Source of the DNA: Paenibacillus xylanexedens
GTDB lineage: Bacteria > Bacillota > Bacilli > Paenibacillales > Paenibacillaceae
Direction: 5' to 3'
Length of the DNA: 64,000 bases
NCBI RefSeq assembly: GCF_007676705.1
Contig: NZ_VEBF01000002.1
Span: 1,178,001 to 1,242,000 of the forward strand
Shown here: positions 26,568-35,937 of the stretch, one piece after another
Numbering within the stretch: position 1 is the first letter of the stretch
Layout of the letters: the number at the start of each line of letters is the position of its first letter
Notes under the pieces: model-generated
Seen by the model: the letters and a program-made list of their open reading frames with translations, nothing else
Told to the model about the DNA's origin: nothing
Databases searched by the model: none
Program-made: the position numbers and the translations under genes

Positions 26568-28901
26568 CTATGGAAGAGAAGCCCCGTTTGTTGCTGGATC
26601 GCTAGAAGATTCGGAGTCAGTAGTAGAAGCATTGTTGTTATCTGTTTCTTCTGTTACATCGCTTTTACCTTCTCCGCCCGACGCCTCTTGTTCCTTCACT
26701 TCGGCTTCTGACGACGGATCAGAAGAAACTGGAGCCTCATCCGCTATGCCAGTGACTGCGGCTTTAGCAGTCTGCAAATTCAGCTGAACGGTTCTCTGCT
26801 CACCTGCGACTTGCTCCGTTTGCTTCACGACATAGCCCTCACCCTTGACGGTAACTCCTACTTTCATGAGAGAAAGTACTTCAAGAGCATCGCGGAGAGA
26901 TTCACCTGTCAGGTCAGGAATCTTCATTTTGCTACTTTCTTCCGTAAGCAAGTAGATTCGTTGGCCTGGATTCATCGATGCGCCAGCCATCGGATACTGC
27001 CGAATTACATTATCACCTTGGCCAAGAGTCACATAAGCAATACCTGCACTTAGAAGTTGGCTTCTGGCCTGTTTGGCTGTCTTGCCACTCAGGTCCGGTG
27101 CCTTAGCTTGCACGACAGGGACTTCTTTTGACTTTTTATCAGCATTTTTGGCCGTATCCTTGGGAACTCCCATATATTGAAGAGTTTGGCTAACGATTTT
27201 TTTGAATACAGGGGCAGCTGCAGTTCCTCCCCCAATATTGGTACCGTCAGGTTGGTCAATGACAACTAGTATCGCAATCTTCGGATTATTCACGGGTGCA
27301 AATCCAATAAAGGATACAACGTCTTTTGACTTACTGTATGCCCCGTTAACTACCTTTCTTGCCGTACCTGTCTTACCAGCTACACGGTAACCCTCGATAT
27401 AAGCGTTGCGACCTGTACCTATCGTTTGGTCTGCAACCACTTGTTCCAGATAACCGCTCACCAGTTTGGAAGATTCCTTGGAAATCACCTGACGAACGAC
27501 TTTAGGTTTGATCACTTCCGTTGTCCCATCATTCGGATTCTTGATCTCCTTCACCAGATGTGGCTCAAGCAACTTGCCGCCATTGGCAATCGCCGAAATC
27601 GCTGCGACCTGTTGAATTGGTGTTACCTGTACGAGACCATGACCATAGGCAGCAGTAGCAATCTCGGATTTGTACACTAGTGGCTTGATCGGTGAAGCTG
27701 CCTCACTCGGCAGATCAATACCTGTCTTTTTGCCAAAGCCGAATTCGTCTATGTAATGACGCAGACGTTCACCACCAAGCATGTTGTAACCCAGGTTAAC
27801 AAAGGCAATGTTACTTGATCTTTTGACACCTTCGAGATAAGATATCCAACCGTAAGCATGACCATTATCACTAATTGGGAAACCACCGATATACATACGC
27901 TTCGATTCAAAACTTGCATTGGGATCGAAGAGTTTTTCTTCCACAGCTCCTGCGAGCGTTACAATTTTGAATGTAGAACCCGGCTCATAGATCGATTGCG
28001 TCGCATGATTAATAAAGTTCTTTTGATCAGGCGTGCTCGCATACGTATTCGGGTTAAAGGTTGGCCAGTTCGCCATCCCCAGAATCTCCATTGTGTTCGG
28101 ATCAGCAGCAATAACCGTCATGCTCAGTGGATTATACTTGGCGACGGCTTCCTTCATGGCGTCCTCAATGTAAAACTGAATCGTATCATCAACGGTCAAC
28201 GTAAGGTTTTTCCCGTTCTGGGGTGGCAGATAGTTATCCTGTGAATCCGGAAGTTTAATGCCTTTAGCATCCTTCTGATAATTCAGATATCCATCTGTGC
28301 CTGTCAGTGCTTCATCATATGAGACTTCAAGTCCATTGACAGCTTTCCCATCACGGCTCATATACCCCAAGAGGTGAGAAGCAAGTGTTTCTTCAGGGTA
28401 AAAACGCTTCGACTCTTGAGCCATCACAATTGCATTACGGGCCTTGTATTCATCTTGCAACTCTTCACGCAGCTCATTGACTTGTGCCGCAAGCTCAGGA
28501 CTGATCTTATATCCTTCACTGCGCACTTCACGTTGCTGATAAAATTCCCCATCTTTGTTTTTTGCTGTAACCAGAGCACGCATCTCACTCTCATTTTTAC
28601 CTAGAAGATTAGAGAGCTTCTCCGTGACAACATCCTGTATCCCGAGTTCATCGATCAAGAGGGGATTAACAGAAACTGTGTATGCAGGCGAATCTGTTGC
28701 CAGGACGTTACCATTTCGATCCGTGATCGTCCCACGTGCAGCCTTAATTGTCTGTTCGCGCTCTACCAAACCTGCTGCCCGTTCCTGCCATACACCGCCA
28801 TTCACAACTTGGATGAAGAAGATTCGGGTTACGAGTACAAGAAAAAAGAGGGTAATACATCCCCCTATAAGCAACGTGCGCATCTTTATTCTTTTTATCA
28901 T
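26568..28901 (-). CDS. pbpB: Division-specific class B penicillin-binding protein (PBP2B type)
   Basis: A septal transpeptidase of the divisome. It has an N-terminal anchor (residues ~8-30), RGTITDRNGNVLATDSPAY, the serine motif YEPGSTFKIVTLAGAVEE, SxN motif KRSSNIAF and KTG motif VAGKTGTARK. Two PASTA domains follow (APDLSGKTAKQARSQLLSAG and IPDLTGESLRDALEVLSL). The last ~65 residues are a low-complexity Ser/Glu/Thr tail of no known function. ATG with AAAGAGGTG upstream, 12 bp after ftsL. 777 aa, longer than the ~716 aa of Bacillus because of the tail. Confidence 0.94.
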   Translation of the reverse strand: MIKRIKMRTLLIGGCITLFFLVLVTRIFFIQVVNGGVWQERAAGLVEREQTIKAARGTITDRNGNVLATDSPAYTVSVNPLLIDELGIQDVVTEKLSNLLGKNESEMRALVTAKNKDGEFYQQREVRSEGYKISPELAAQVNELREELQDEYKARNAIVMAQESKRFYPEETLASHLLGYMSRDGKAVNGLEVSYDEALTGTDGYLNYQKDAKGIKLPDSQDNYLPPQNGKNLTLTVDDTIQFYIEDAMKEAVAKYNPLSMTVIAADPNTMEILGMANWPTFNPNTYASTPDQKNFINHATQSIYEPGSTFKIVTLAGAVEEKLFDPNASFESKRMYIGGFPISDNGHAYGWISYLEGVKRSSNIAFVNLGYNMLGGERLRHYIDEFGFGKKTGIDLPSEAASPIKPLVYKSEIATAAYGHGLVQVTPIQQVAAISAIANGGKLLEPHLVKEIKNPNDGTTEVIKPKVVRQVISKESSKLVSGYLEQVVADQTIGTGRNAYIEGYRVAGKTGTARKVVNGAYSKSKDVVSFIGFAPVNNPKIAILVVIDQPDGTNIGGGTAAAPVFKKIVSQTLQYMGVPKDTAKNADKKSKEVPVVQAKAPDLSGKTAKQARSQLLSAGIAYVTLGQGDNVIRQYPMAGASMNPGQRIYLLTEESSKMKIPDLTGESLRDALEVLSLMKVGVTVKGEGYVVKQTEQVAGEQRTVQLNLQTAKAAVTGIADEAPVSSDPSSEAEVKEQEASGGEGKSDVTEETDNNNASTTDSESSSDPATNGASLP

Positions 28902-28913
28902 CGGAACACCTCT

Positions 28914-29342
28914 TTACTTACTGCTTGCTGTATTGGAGGACGATTCAGTACCTGTTGATTTCGTACTTGTGGAGCGAGGTACATAAATGACATCCTTATC
29001 GGAAGCTTCAACGTAACCCAGTTGTTTTGCATTTTCAATAACCTGGTTGTTCAATGTTTCTTTTTCCACTTGCAGGTCTGCAATCGTCTTCTCGTACCCC
29101 TTGACTTCCGAAATCGTGGCTTGTGCCTGCTTGTTCAGATCATAGATATGAGCATAACGAGACATCAAGGCTCCTCCAACAAGGATCACTGCAACCAGGG
29201 TAATCAGATACAAAATCTTCTCGCGTGCCGGAAGACCCGTACGACGGGTCACCACTTTGGTGGTTTCTTTGTATCGTTGCTGGGTCACACGTTCCTGGGA
29301 CGCTTTTTCTTTTACAGCGAGATTACCACGTGTATATGCCAT
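28914..29342 (-). CDS. ftsL: Cell-division protein FtsL
   Basis: A bitopic divisome protein of 142 aa. A basic cytoplasmic region (~40 residues) is followed by a transmembrane helix (ILYLITLVAVILVGGALM) and an extracytoplasmic heptad coiled coil (YDLNKQAQATISEVKGYEKT...), then LGYVEASDKDVIYV and a Ser/Thr-rich tail. It was identified by its layout and by its position between rsmH and pbpB, since FtsL sequences diverge strongly. It acts with DivIB, DivIC and PBP2B. ATG with GGAGGGGAG upstream. Confidence 0.9.
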   Translation of the reverse strand: MAYTRGNLAVKEKASQERVTQQRYKETTKVVTRRTGLPAREKILYLITLVAVILVGGALMSRYAHIYDLNKQAQATISEVKGYEKTIADLQVEKETLNNQVIENAKQLGYVEASDKDVIYVPRSTSTKSTGTESSSNTASSK

Positions 29343-29369
29343 ACTCCGATTCTCCCCTCCACTCTTGAT

Positions 29370-30320
29370 CTACAATTTCTCGGCTACGCGCAGTTTGGCT
29401 GAACGAGCACGTGAATTTTCGGCCAATTCCGTTTCCGTTGGAATCAGCGGTTTTCTGTTAACTAAACGCAGGGTACCCTTACCGCCGCATACACACAACG
29501 GAAAATCGGGTGGGCATGTACATTTCTCCAGATAACTGCTGAAAATCTGTTTACATATCCGATCCTCAAGGGAGTGGAAGGTAATAACAGATACACGTCC
29601 TCCTGGTGCTAGACAACGAACAGCCTGATGCAGGCCTTCCTCAAACGCGCCCAACTCATCGTTGACAGCAATCCGCAATGCCTGGAAGCTGCGTTTAGCA
29701 GGATGTCCACCGGTACGGCGAGCTGCCGCCGGAATGCCTTCCTTGATCAGTTCTACGAGTTCACCAGTGGTTTCAATGGTAGACTGAGCTCGTTTTGCAA
29801 CGATTACACGGGCAATTCTTCTCGAAAACTTCTCTTCGCCATAGCGATAGAAAATCCGAGCTATCTCTTCTTCTGACCATTCGTTTACAATCTCTTTGGC
29901 TGTGAGCATTGCATCCTGGTCCATTCGCATATCAAGCGGAGCATCATGATTGTAGCTGAATCCACGTTCTCCTTCATCGAATTGCGGAGATGACACACCC
30001 AAGTCGTACAAAATACCGTCGACCTGTGGTACACCATCCTTCATCGGTACATCCAGATCCTTGAGTACCTGTTCCAGATCTCGAAAATTGGTTTTCACCA
30101 ATGTTACACGTTCTCCATAGGCAGCGAGCTTCTCGCGAGCATTATCCAAAGCCCAATCATCCTGATCAAGTGCGATCAGACGTCCTCCTGAACCGAGCTT
30201 GGAAGCAATCACGGAGCTATGTCCGCCACCGCCTAAAGTGCAGTCCACGTATATACCGTCCTGCTTGATGTTTAATCCCTCTGTTGCCTCTTCTTTGAGT
30301 ACGGTTATGTGGTGAAACAA
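29370..30320 (-). CDS. rsmH: 16S rRNA (cytosine-1402-N4)-methyltransferase
   Basis: S-adenosylmethionine-dependent methyltransferase acting on C1402 in the 16S rRNA decoding centre. SAM-binding motif I reads [19 protein letters not shown]; further family blocks are [54 protein letters not shown] and ISFHSLEDR-like [16 protein letters not shown]. 316 aa. The start is TTG with AGGAGGGG upstream, 18 bp after mraZ, as in most dcw clusters. Confidence 0.97.
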   Translation of the reverse strand: MFHHITVLKEEATEGLNIKQDGIYVDCTLGGGGHSSVIASKLGSGGRLIALDQDDWALDNAREKLAAYGERVTLVKTNFRDLEQVLKDLDVPMKDGVPQVDGILYDLGVSSPQFDEGERGFSYNHDAPLDMRMDQDAMLTAKEIVNEWSEEEIARIFYRYGEEKFSRRIARVIVAKRAQSTIETTGELVELIKEGIPAAARRTGGHPAKRSFQALRIAVNDELGAFEEGLHQAVRCLAPGGRVSVITFHSLEDRICKQIFSSYLEKCTCPPDFPLCVCGGKGTLRLVNRKPLIPTETELAENSRARSAKLRVAEKL

Positions 30321-30338
30321 CCTGCACCCCTCCTGACT

Positions 30339-30776
30339 TTATAAATCAAAATTAAAATCGACCAGCTTTTCGGCAATGTCGTTGAATGCTTCTTCGGATT
30401 GATTGAAATAACTCTCCCATATGCCTTTGCTCCAAATCTCCACCCGGTTTGACACACCAAGAACAACACAATCTTTGTCCAGCTTGGCATACTCTCTTAA
30501 ATTGCCCGGCAGATTTACCCTGCCCTGTTTGTCCAGTTCACATTCGGTTGCACCCGAGAAAAAAAACCGGGTAAACGCACGTGCATCAGATTTCATCAAT
30601 GGCAGTGCTTTGAGCTTCTGTTCCATGACCCCCCACTCCTCCATGGGGTACACGAAAAGACACTGGTCCAAACCCCGTGTGACAACGAAAGACGGTCCCA
30701 GAGATTCGCGGAATTTAGCCGGAATGATAACCCGACCCTTATCATCAATGCTATGTTGGAACTCCCCCATAAACAT
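30339..30776 (-). CDS. mraZ: Transcriptional regulator MraZ
   Basis: First gene of the division/wall cluster. It is a ring-forming DNA-binding protein of the AbrB/SpoVT-like fold that represses its own operon in other bacteria. Two MraZ domains are visible, each with the DxxGR motif: [22 protein letters not shown] and, after ~50 residues, [22 protein letters not shown]. The ATG at 30776 (MFMGEF) is preferred to the GTG four codons earlier, which would sit on the ribosome-binding site. 145 aa, the usual length. Three candidate MraZ boxes lie 27-51 bp upstream. Confidence 0.96.
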   Translation of the reverse strand: MFMGEFQHSIDDKGRVIIPAKFRESLGPSFVVTRGLDQCLFVYPMEEWGVMEQKLKALPLMKSDARAFTRFFFSGATECELDKQGRVNLPGNLREYAKLDKDCVVLGVSNRVEIWSKGIWESYFNQSEEAFNDIAEKLVDFNFDL

Positions 30777-30802
30777 TGGCCCACTCACTCCTCACCCGAT
30801 TC

Positions 30803-30827
30803 TCCCACTTTGCCCCACTTTCCACCA
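30803..30827 (-). promoter_or_regulatory. Three MraZ-box-like direct repeats upstream of mraZ
   Basis: The minus strand reads TGGTG-gaaag-TGGGG-caaag-TGGGA, that is TGG-type pentamers at exact 10-bp pitch (30827-30823, 30817-30813, 30807-30803). Known MraZ operators are TGGGN repeats with 5-nt spacers. A candidate -10, TATTAT at 30840-30835, lies just upstream, so MraZ bound here would cover the start of transcription. Confidence 0.7.
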
Positions 30828-30901
30828 CCTAAGCATAATAGATTCGCACAAAAAAATCAAAACCCTTCTTGCATTGCTTGATTTTTTTAATTTATAAGCA
30901 T

Positions 30902-30944
30902 AAAAAAAACGTCTTTGATCCTGTCACTCAGGATCAAAAACGTT
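30902..30944 (-). terminator. Rho-independent terminator after ahcY
   Basis: Minus-strand stem AACGTTTTTGATCCTG / CAGGATCAAAGACGTT, about 15 paired bases around a 5-nt loop, followed by eight T. It ends the bshC-ahcY transcript before the mraZ promoter region. The 31,000-31,051 stretch between it and the gene shows nothing else. Confidence 0.9.
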
Positions 30945-31051
30945 TACCGTAAACGGACAACCGTATGTCTACCCGCACATGAGCCATATCATCAATAAAC
31001 CATTCTATACCCTTTGAATCAGTTCATCAGCTTGTAAATATTGGATTGAGC

Positions 31052-32317
31052 TTAAAACTTCCAGCTATCCAAGTATTTTTCCTGCTCAGCTGACAAGGAA
31101 TCAATGCCAATATTCAGGCTTTCAAGCTTATAGCTGGCAACCTGTTGGTCGATATCGTAAGGTACATTAACCACGTTCTTACCCAGTTCAGCATAATTTT
31201 CACTCACATAACGCAGACCAAGCGCCTGCAGAGCAAACGTCGTATCCATAATTTCGGCAGGGTGACCATCTGCTGCACCGAGGTTCACCAGACGACCCTC
31301 TGCAAGAAGGTACATTTTACGACCATCTTTGAAACGATATTCCTCAATGTTGCGGCGAACTGTGCGAATCGATTCCGAACGTTTAGCCAGTTCAGGTTTA
31401 TTCACTTCAACATCAAAGTGACCGGCATTGCTCAAGATTGCTCCGTCCTTCATCACATCGTAGTGCTCACCTGTGATAACATCCTTATTGCCTGTTACTG
31501 CGATAAAGAAATCGCCCAATTTAGCCGCCTCAACCATCGTCATGACGCGGAATCCGTCCATATGTGCTTCTACCGCTTTGATTGGATCTATCTCGGTTAC
31601 GATCACATTCGCTCCAAGACCTTTGGCGCGCATCGCTACACCTTTACCACACCAGCCATATCCGGCAACCACTACATTTTTTCCTGCTATCACCAGATTG
31701 GTTGTACGAATAATACCGTCAAATGCGGACTGTCCTGTGCCATAACGGTTATCAAACAGATATTTGCAGTAAGCGTCATTAACTGCTACCATCGGAAACT
31801 TCAATTGGCCCTCTTTCGCCAATGCTTTCAGACGAATAATGCCCGTTGTCGTTTCTTCTGCTCCACCGCGAATGGTCGCTGCGAGGTCAGGACGCTCAGA
31901 TGCAATAATGGTCGCGAAATCTCCGCCATCATCAATAATGAGATCAGGTTTCACCTCAAGCGCACGAAGTTGCAGTGATTTGAATTCTGCAGGTTCCGGG
32001 TTGTACTTCGCATATACAGTTACGCCGTCCTCTACCAATGCTGCACAGACATCATCTTGTGTGGACAATGGGTTACTGTGCGTAATCGTCACTTCTGCTC
32101 CACCGGCTTGGATCACTTTTGCCAGGTAAGCTGTTTTTGCCTCCAGATGAAGACATATAGCAACCTTCAAACCTTTAAAAGGTAGATCCTGTTCAAACTG
32201 GCGACGAATACGGTTCAATACCGGCATATGTGCTTCTACCCAGTCAATTTTCAGATGACCCTCTGAAGCGAGTCCCATATCTTTAACAATACTGTTTTGC
32301 AATGCAGGTGTAGTCAT
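31052..32317 (-). CDS. ahcY: Adenosylhomocysteinase (S-adenosylhomocysteine hydrolase)
   Basis: Reversibly hydrolyses S-adenosylhomocysteine to adenosine and homocysteine, relieving inhibition of methyltransferases. NAD-binding motif VVVAGYGWCGKGVAMRAKGLGA at about residues 215-236; substrate and catalytic blocks include LEAKTAYLAKV, GAEETTTGIIRLKALAKEG, NDAYCKYLFDNRYGTGQSAFDGI and SNAGHFDVEV. 421 aa, the shorter form that ends EKYLDSWKF without the C-terminal YRY tail. It is 44 bp downstream of bshC. B. subtilis handles SAH with MTA/SAH nucleosidase and LuxS instead. Substrate could also be S-inosylhomocysteine, as in some archaea. Confidence 0.94.
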   Translation of the reverse strand: MTTPALQNSIVKDMGLASEGHLKIDWVEAHMPVLNRIRRQFEQDLPFKGLKVAICLHLEAKTAYLAKVIQAGGAEVTITHSNPLSTQDDVCAALVEDGVTVYAKYNPEPAEFKSLQLRALEVKPDLIIDDGGDFATIIASERPDLAATIRGGAEETTTGIIRLKALAKEGQLKFPMVAVNDAYCKYLFDNRYGTGQSAFDGIIRTTNLVIAGKNVVVAGYGWCGKGVAMRAKGLGANVIVTEIDPIKAVEAHMDGFRVMTMVEAAKLGDFFIAVTGNKDVITGEHYDVMKDGAILSNAGHFDVEVNKPELAKRSESIRTVRRNIEEYRFKDGRKMYLLAEGRLVNLGAADGHPAEIMDTTFALQALGLRYVSENYAELGKNVVNVPYDIDQQVASYKLESLNIGIDSLSAEQEKYLDSWKF

Positions 32318-32361
32318 TCCATGTCCTCCTCGTGTATGTGTTTCTTCTATTATAAAGGTCT

Positions 32362-33993
32362 CTACAGTGCAATAACCTTGTGCTCTCCACGGAATTCGCT
32401 TGAGGTCTTAATCAGTTCATCGATCCACTCGGTGCCATAACGATTCAGGTAAAAGAGTGCATTATGTACTCGTTCCTGCGGTTTGCCCGTTGGGAATAAG
32501 GAGTTTTGAATGCCGTTCCAGTGCCTTAGACTCACATTATGTTTATCTTCGATGGCTTTGTGAGTCTGCTGCTTCAGATAATGCATTTGCTCGGTGATTT
32601 TACTCAAATTGGTATCCCCAATTCGTTCCAACCCCGGATGAATCTCCGAGATCTCATCCAACAATGGACCATACAGATCAAGAAAGGCTTCCTGAACCTT
32701 AGCAAATTGTTCCTCCACCTGGAATGTCTCCTGCAGCGCAAGCCACTGCTCCTTCTTGTCTTCCATATGATACTGAACATCCTGAAAGGAAAGTCCATAT
32801 TGTTTCATATGTTTGTGATGAACATCTTCCATAATGGTGAAGGACAACCGCGGCAACAAAATAGGCATTTGCAGCCCAAACTGACGGAATGCTTCGCGAG
32901 TCAAACCCCAATATGCAATTTCACCTTGCCCCAGAATAACAGCAGTTACAGGCAAAACGGAATCCTGCATCAATGGCCGGGTTAATACGTTGTTACTAAA
33001 GCGCTCAGGATGTTCCTCTAGCTCCTGGAGCAGACGCTCTTCTGTGAAAGAAACCAGACCTTTACGGTCCGTATACAAGCCATCCTTCAACGTCAAAAGC
33101 AACCGCGCGCCTTCATGGATATAGAACAGATTGGCTCCATCCTCCGCCACTTCGGCAGGCATAGCATAACCAGCTTGTTCTACCAACGAAGATCCTTGCA
33201 TATAAGCGTTACGCAACACTTCATTACTACGGATCAGCCGTTCAAAAACAGGCTGTTCCAATCTGCGCAAGTCTGGATCTGATGCATCCATTAGAACAAG
33301 TCCACTGCTGGCAAACAAAGCAGATATCATGCGGGCAAAGGCATCACTTAGATTCGAACTGGATTGATGGATTTCTGTGATGCATTTCATCAATCCTGGT
33401 TTATATATCGTATCAGGTAACAGATGTTCCACCTGTTCGATTACATTCATCCATTGTTCCGTATCCACTTGAACATTACTCACAGAATCCCTTCCTGCGA
33501 ATCGTCCTTGTAACTTAACTTTCTTCATGTCTCCCTGGTGATCAGGCAGATACGTATGGTTAACTTCATCCCAGTCATGGTCTTCACCCGCGATCCAGAA
33601 TACTGGAACTACCGGGCGTTGAAGCCTCTCTTCGGCTTCACGCGCAGCTGCCACTACGCTGGCGGCTTTGTATATGACAAACAGTGGTCCGGTGAGCAAA
33701 CCACTTTGCTGTCCTCCTGTAACCACCAATGCACCTTGTTCTGCCAAACGAGTGATGGACGCATGAACCTCCCCATGGTCGTTCACCCGTTTATTATATA
33801 TACGTAAATACTCTGCCAGATCACGACGATCAATACGTGTGTTTTCCGATTGGTCCAACCACTCGGCACGTGCCTGAAGTCCTGATTCCCAGCGAATGTC
33901 ATACTCGTAAAGGCCACGCGCAGCATCTCTTGAACAGATATAATCTTCTGCAAGTTTAGATCCGCTGCGGAGTGCCTCGGTAATACCGTTCAT
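32362..33993 (-). CDS. bshC: Bacillithiol biosynthesis cysteine-adding enzyme BshC
   Basis: Proposed to add cysteine to GlcN-malate, the last step of bacillithiol synthesis. The wording VVTGGQQSGLLTGPLFVIYKAASVVAAAREAEERL, VFWIAGEDHDWDEVNHTYL and ILPRLSFTIMEDVHHKHMKQYGL is specific to the family. A long C-terminal coiled-coil region follows (about 390-480). 543 aa, full length; ATG start. Bacillus also keeps bshC just upstream of mraZ. Its presence predicts bacillithiol as the main low-molecular-weight thiol. Confidence 0.95.
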   Translation of the reverse strand: MNGITEALRSGSKLAEDYICSRDAARGLYEYDIRWESGLQARAEWLDQSENTRIDRRDLAEYLRIYNKRVNDHGEVHASITRLAEQGALVVTGGQQSGLLTGPLFVIYKAASVVAAAREAEERLQRPVVPVFWIAGEDHDWDEVNHTYLPDHQGDMKKVKLQGRFAGRDSVSNVQVDTEQWMNVIEQVEHLLPDTIYKPGLMKCITEIHQSSSNLSDAFARMISALFASSGLVLMDASDPDLRRLEQPVFERLIRSNEVLRNAYMQGSSLVEQAGYAMPAEVAEDGANLFYIHEGARLLLTLKDGLYTDRKGLVSFTEERLLQELEEHPERFSNNVLTRPLMQDSVLPVTAVILGQGEIAYWGLTREAFRQFGLQMPILLPRLSFTIMEDVHHKHMKQYGLSFQDVQYHMEDKKEQWLALQETFQVEEQFAKVQEAFLDLYGPLLDEISEIHPGLERIGDTNLSKITEQMHYLKQQTHKAIEDKHNVSLRHWNGIQNSLFPTGKPQERVHNALFYLNRYGTEWIDELIKTSSEFRGEHKVIAL

Positions 33994-34074
33994 GAGGTCT
34001 GCCTCCTATTCTGCTTCAAAGAGCCTTTCTTGATTGTACCGAATTCAGGGTCGCTTCGTCAAAAGAAAGTAATT

Positions 34075-34108
34075 AAAAAAACAAAAAAACCGCCGAACAA
34101 GTCGGCGG
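34075..34108 (-). terminator. Rho-independent terminator after the opp operon
   Basis: Minus-strand stem CCGCCGA-cttgt-TCGGCGG (perfect 7 bp, 34108-34102 with 34096-34090) followed by TTTTTTTGTTTTTT. It lies 43 bp past the stop codon of the fused ATPase gene. Confidence 0.92.
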
Positions 34109-34150
34109 CAATTAATACATCAATAATAGCATATCACTTTAGAAATTCTA

Positions 34151-35920
34151 TTATACGTAAGGTTCTGCAACCCAGTGACCTTTGGAAACCTCAATCAATT
34201 GAGCATTTTCCAGGTTGTACGGGTCATTAGCAGGACCGCCAGATCCATTCTGAATCGGGCTCATATGCTCATCCGGCAGCAAGATGCGACGCTTGTTCGC
34301 TTCCACTTCCGGATCAGGTACAGGGATCGCTGAAAGCAATGTTTTGGTGTAAGGGTGAACAGGGTTCGCATACAGTTCTTCACTTTCTGCGAGCTCAACC
34401 ACTTTACCCATGTACATTACAGCTACACGGTCACTGATATGTTTAACCATCGACAAGTCATGCGCAATAAACAGGTATGTCAAGCCGAGACGTTGCTGAA
34501 GTTCTTCAAGCAATTTAACGACCTGCGCCTGAATGGATACATCCAGTGCAGACAATGGCTCATCACAGATGATGAATTTAGGGTCTACAGCAAGCGCACG
34601 CGCAATCCCGATCCGTTGTCTTTGACCACCGGAGAATTCATGTGGATAACGCAGTGCATGACTTGGATTCAAACCTACCAGATCAAGCAGCTCCTCCACT
34701 CGTCTCTTACGCTCTTTAGAGCTGGAAGCCAGGCCATGAATATCCAGGGACTCCCCGATAATATCCATTACGTTGAAACGCGGGTTAAGGGATGCATATG
34801 GATCTTGGAAGATCATCTGCATATCTTTACGCATTTCTTTCATTTTGCGCGGGGACAACTTGTAGATATCCGTTCCGTTAAAGTTAACATTTCCACCCGT
34901 TGGCTCGTAAAGACGCAGAATAGTACGACCTGTTGTGGATTTACCACAGCCGGACTCGCCTACAACGCCAAGTGTTTCACCTTCAAAGATATCAAAGCTT
35001 ACATCATTGACCGCTTTGAGAATGTTACCTTTACCCAAATTAAAGTACTGTTTCAAGTTTTTCACTTGTACCAGAGGCTTGTTGCTGCCTTTGATAATAC
35101 CAGCCGGAGCTGGTTTTTCCTTTTTGGGCTCGTCCAGGCGAGGCAAAGCATTTAGCAATTTAATCGTATATGGATGTTGAGGGTTATTAAAGATTTCAGC
35201 GGTTGTTCCTGTTTCAACAACTTCGCCTTCTTTCATAACAACCACACGGTCACACATACCTGCTACAACACCAAGGTCATGCGTAATGAGCATGATTGAT
35301 GTTCCAAGCTTTTGCTGCATGTCTTTCATTACATCCAGAATTTGAGCCTGTATTGTAACGTCAAGTGCAGTTGTCGGCTCATCTGCAATCAGAAGAGATG
35401 GACGACAAGCAAGCGCGATTGCAATCATGGCACGCTGACGCATACCACCAGAGAATTGGTGTGGGTAATGATTCATGCGGATAGCCGCATTTTTGATACC
35501 TACAAGTTCCAGCATCTCCAAAGCCGCTTTATTCGCCACTTGTTTGGACATGTTCTGATGCTTGCGCAATACTTCAGTAATTTGTTTACCAATTTTAATG
35601 GTAGGATTCAATGAAGTCATTGGATCTTGGAAGATCATACCGATATCTTTACCACGAATCGCTTCCATTTGTTTGTCCGTCTTATTCAGCAGGTCTTGCC
35701 CGTGAAAAGTAATTTCTCCGCTTTTGACCTTCGAAGGCGGGGAGGGAATCAATTTCATGATGGTTTGGGCGGTAACACTCTTACCACTACCAGATTCACC
35801 TACGATCCCCAGCGTCTCTCCTTTGCCAATTTCAAAACTCACATTTTTAACGGCATCAAATTCACCAGAGCGCGTTGAGAATGATACGCTCAAGTCCTTG
35901 ACTGTTAAAATCGGCTCCAT
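34151..35920 (-). CDS. Fused double ATPase of a dipeptide/oligopeptide ABC transporter (OppD-OppF)
   Basis: One 589-residue polypeptide holds two complete ABC ATPase domains. The first has Walker A GESGSGKS at 41-48, signature SGGMR near 157-161 and Walker B LLIADEP at 176-182. The second has Walker A GESGCGKS at 321-328, signature SGGQR near 430-434 and Walker B FIICDEP near 449-455. Both carry the oligopeptide-transporter C-terminal extension ([26 protein letters not shown]). Separate oppD and oppF genes are the usual arrangement. It powers import through OppB and OppC, whose genes lie directly upstream. Substrate is peptide-like by family, not proven. Confidence 0.93.
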   Translation of the reverse strand: MEPILTVKDLSVSFSTRSGEFDAVKNVSFEIGKGETLGIVGESGSGKSVTAQTIMKLIPSPPSKVKSGEITFHGQDLLNKTDKQMEAIRGKDIGMIFQDPMTSLNPTIKIGKQITEVLRKHQNMSKQVANKAALEMLELVGIKNAAIRMNHYPHQFSGGMRQRAMIAIALACRPSLLIADEPTTALDVTIQAQILDVMKDMQQKLGTSIMLITHDLGVVAGMCDRVVVMKEGEVVETGTTAEIFNNPQHPYTIKLLNALPRLDEPKKEKPAPAGIIKGSNKPLVQVKNLKQYFNLGKGNILKAVNDVSFDIFEGETLGVVGESGCGKSTTGRTILRLYEPTGGNVNFNGTDIYKLSPRKMKEMRKDMQMIFQDPYASLNPRFNVMDIIGESLDIHGLASSSKERKRRVEELLDLVGLNPSHALRYPHEFSGGQRQRIGIARALAVDPKFIICDEPLSALDVSIQAQVVKLLEELQQRLGLTYLFIAHDLSMVKHISDRVAVMYMGKVVELAESEELYANPVHPYTKTLLSAIPVPDPEVEANKRRILLPDEHMSPIQNGSGGPANDPYNLENAQLIEVSKGHWVAEPYV

Positions 35921-35937
35921 AATCCCACCTCCTATTT

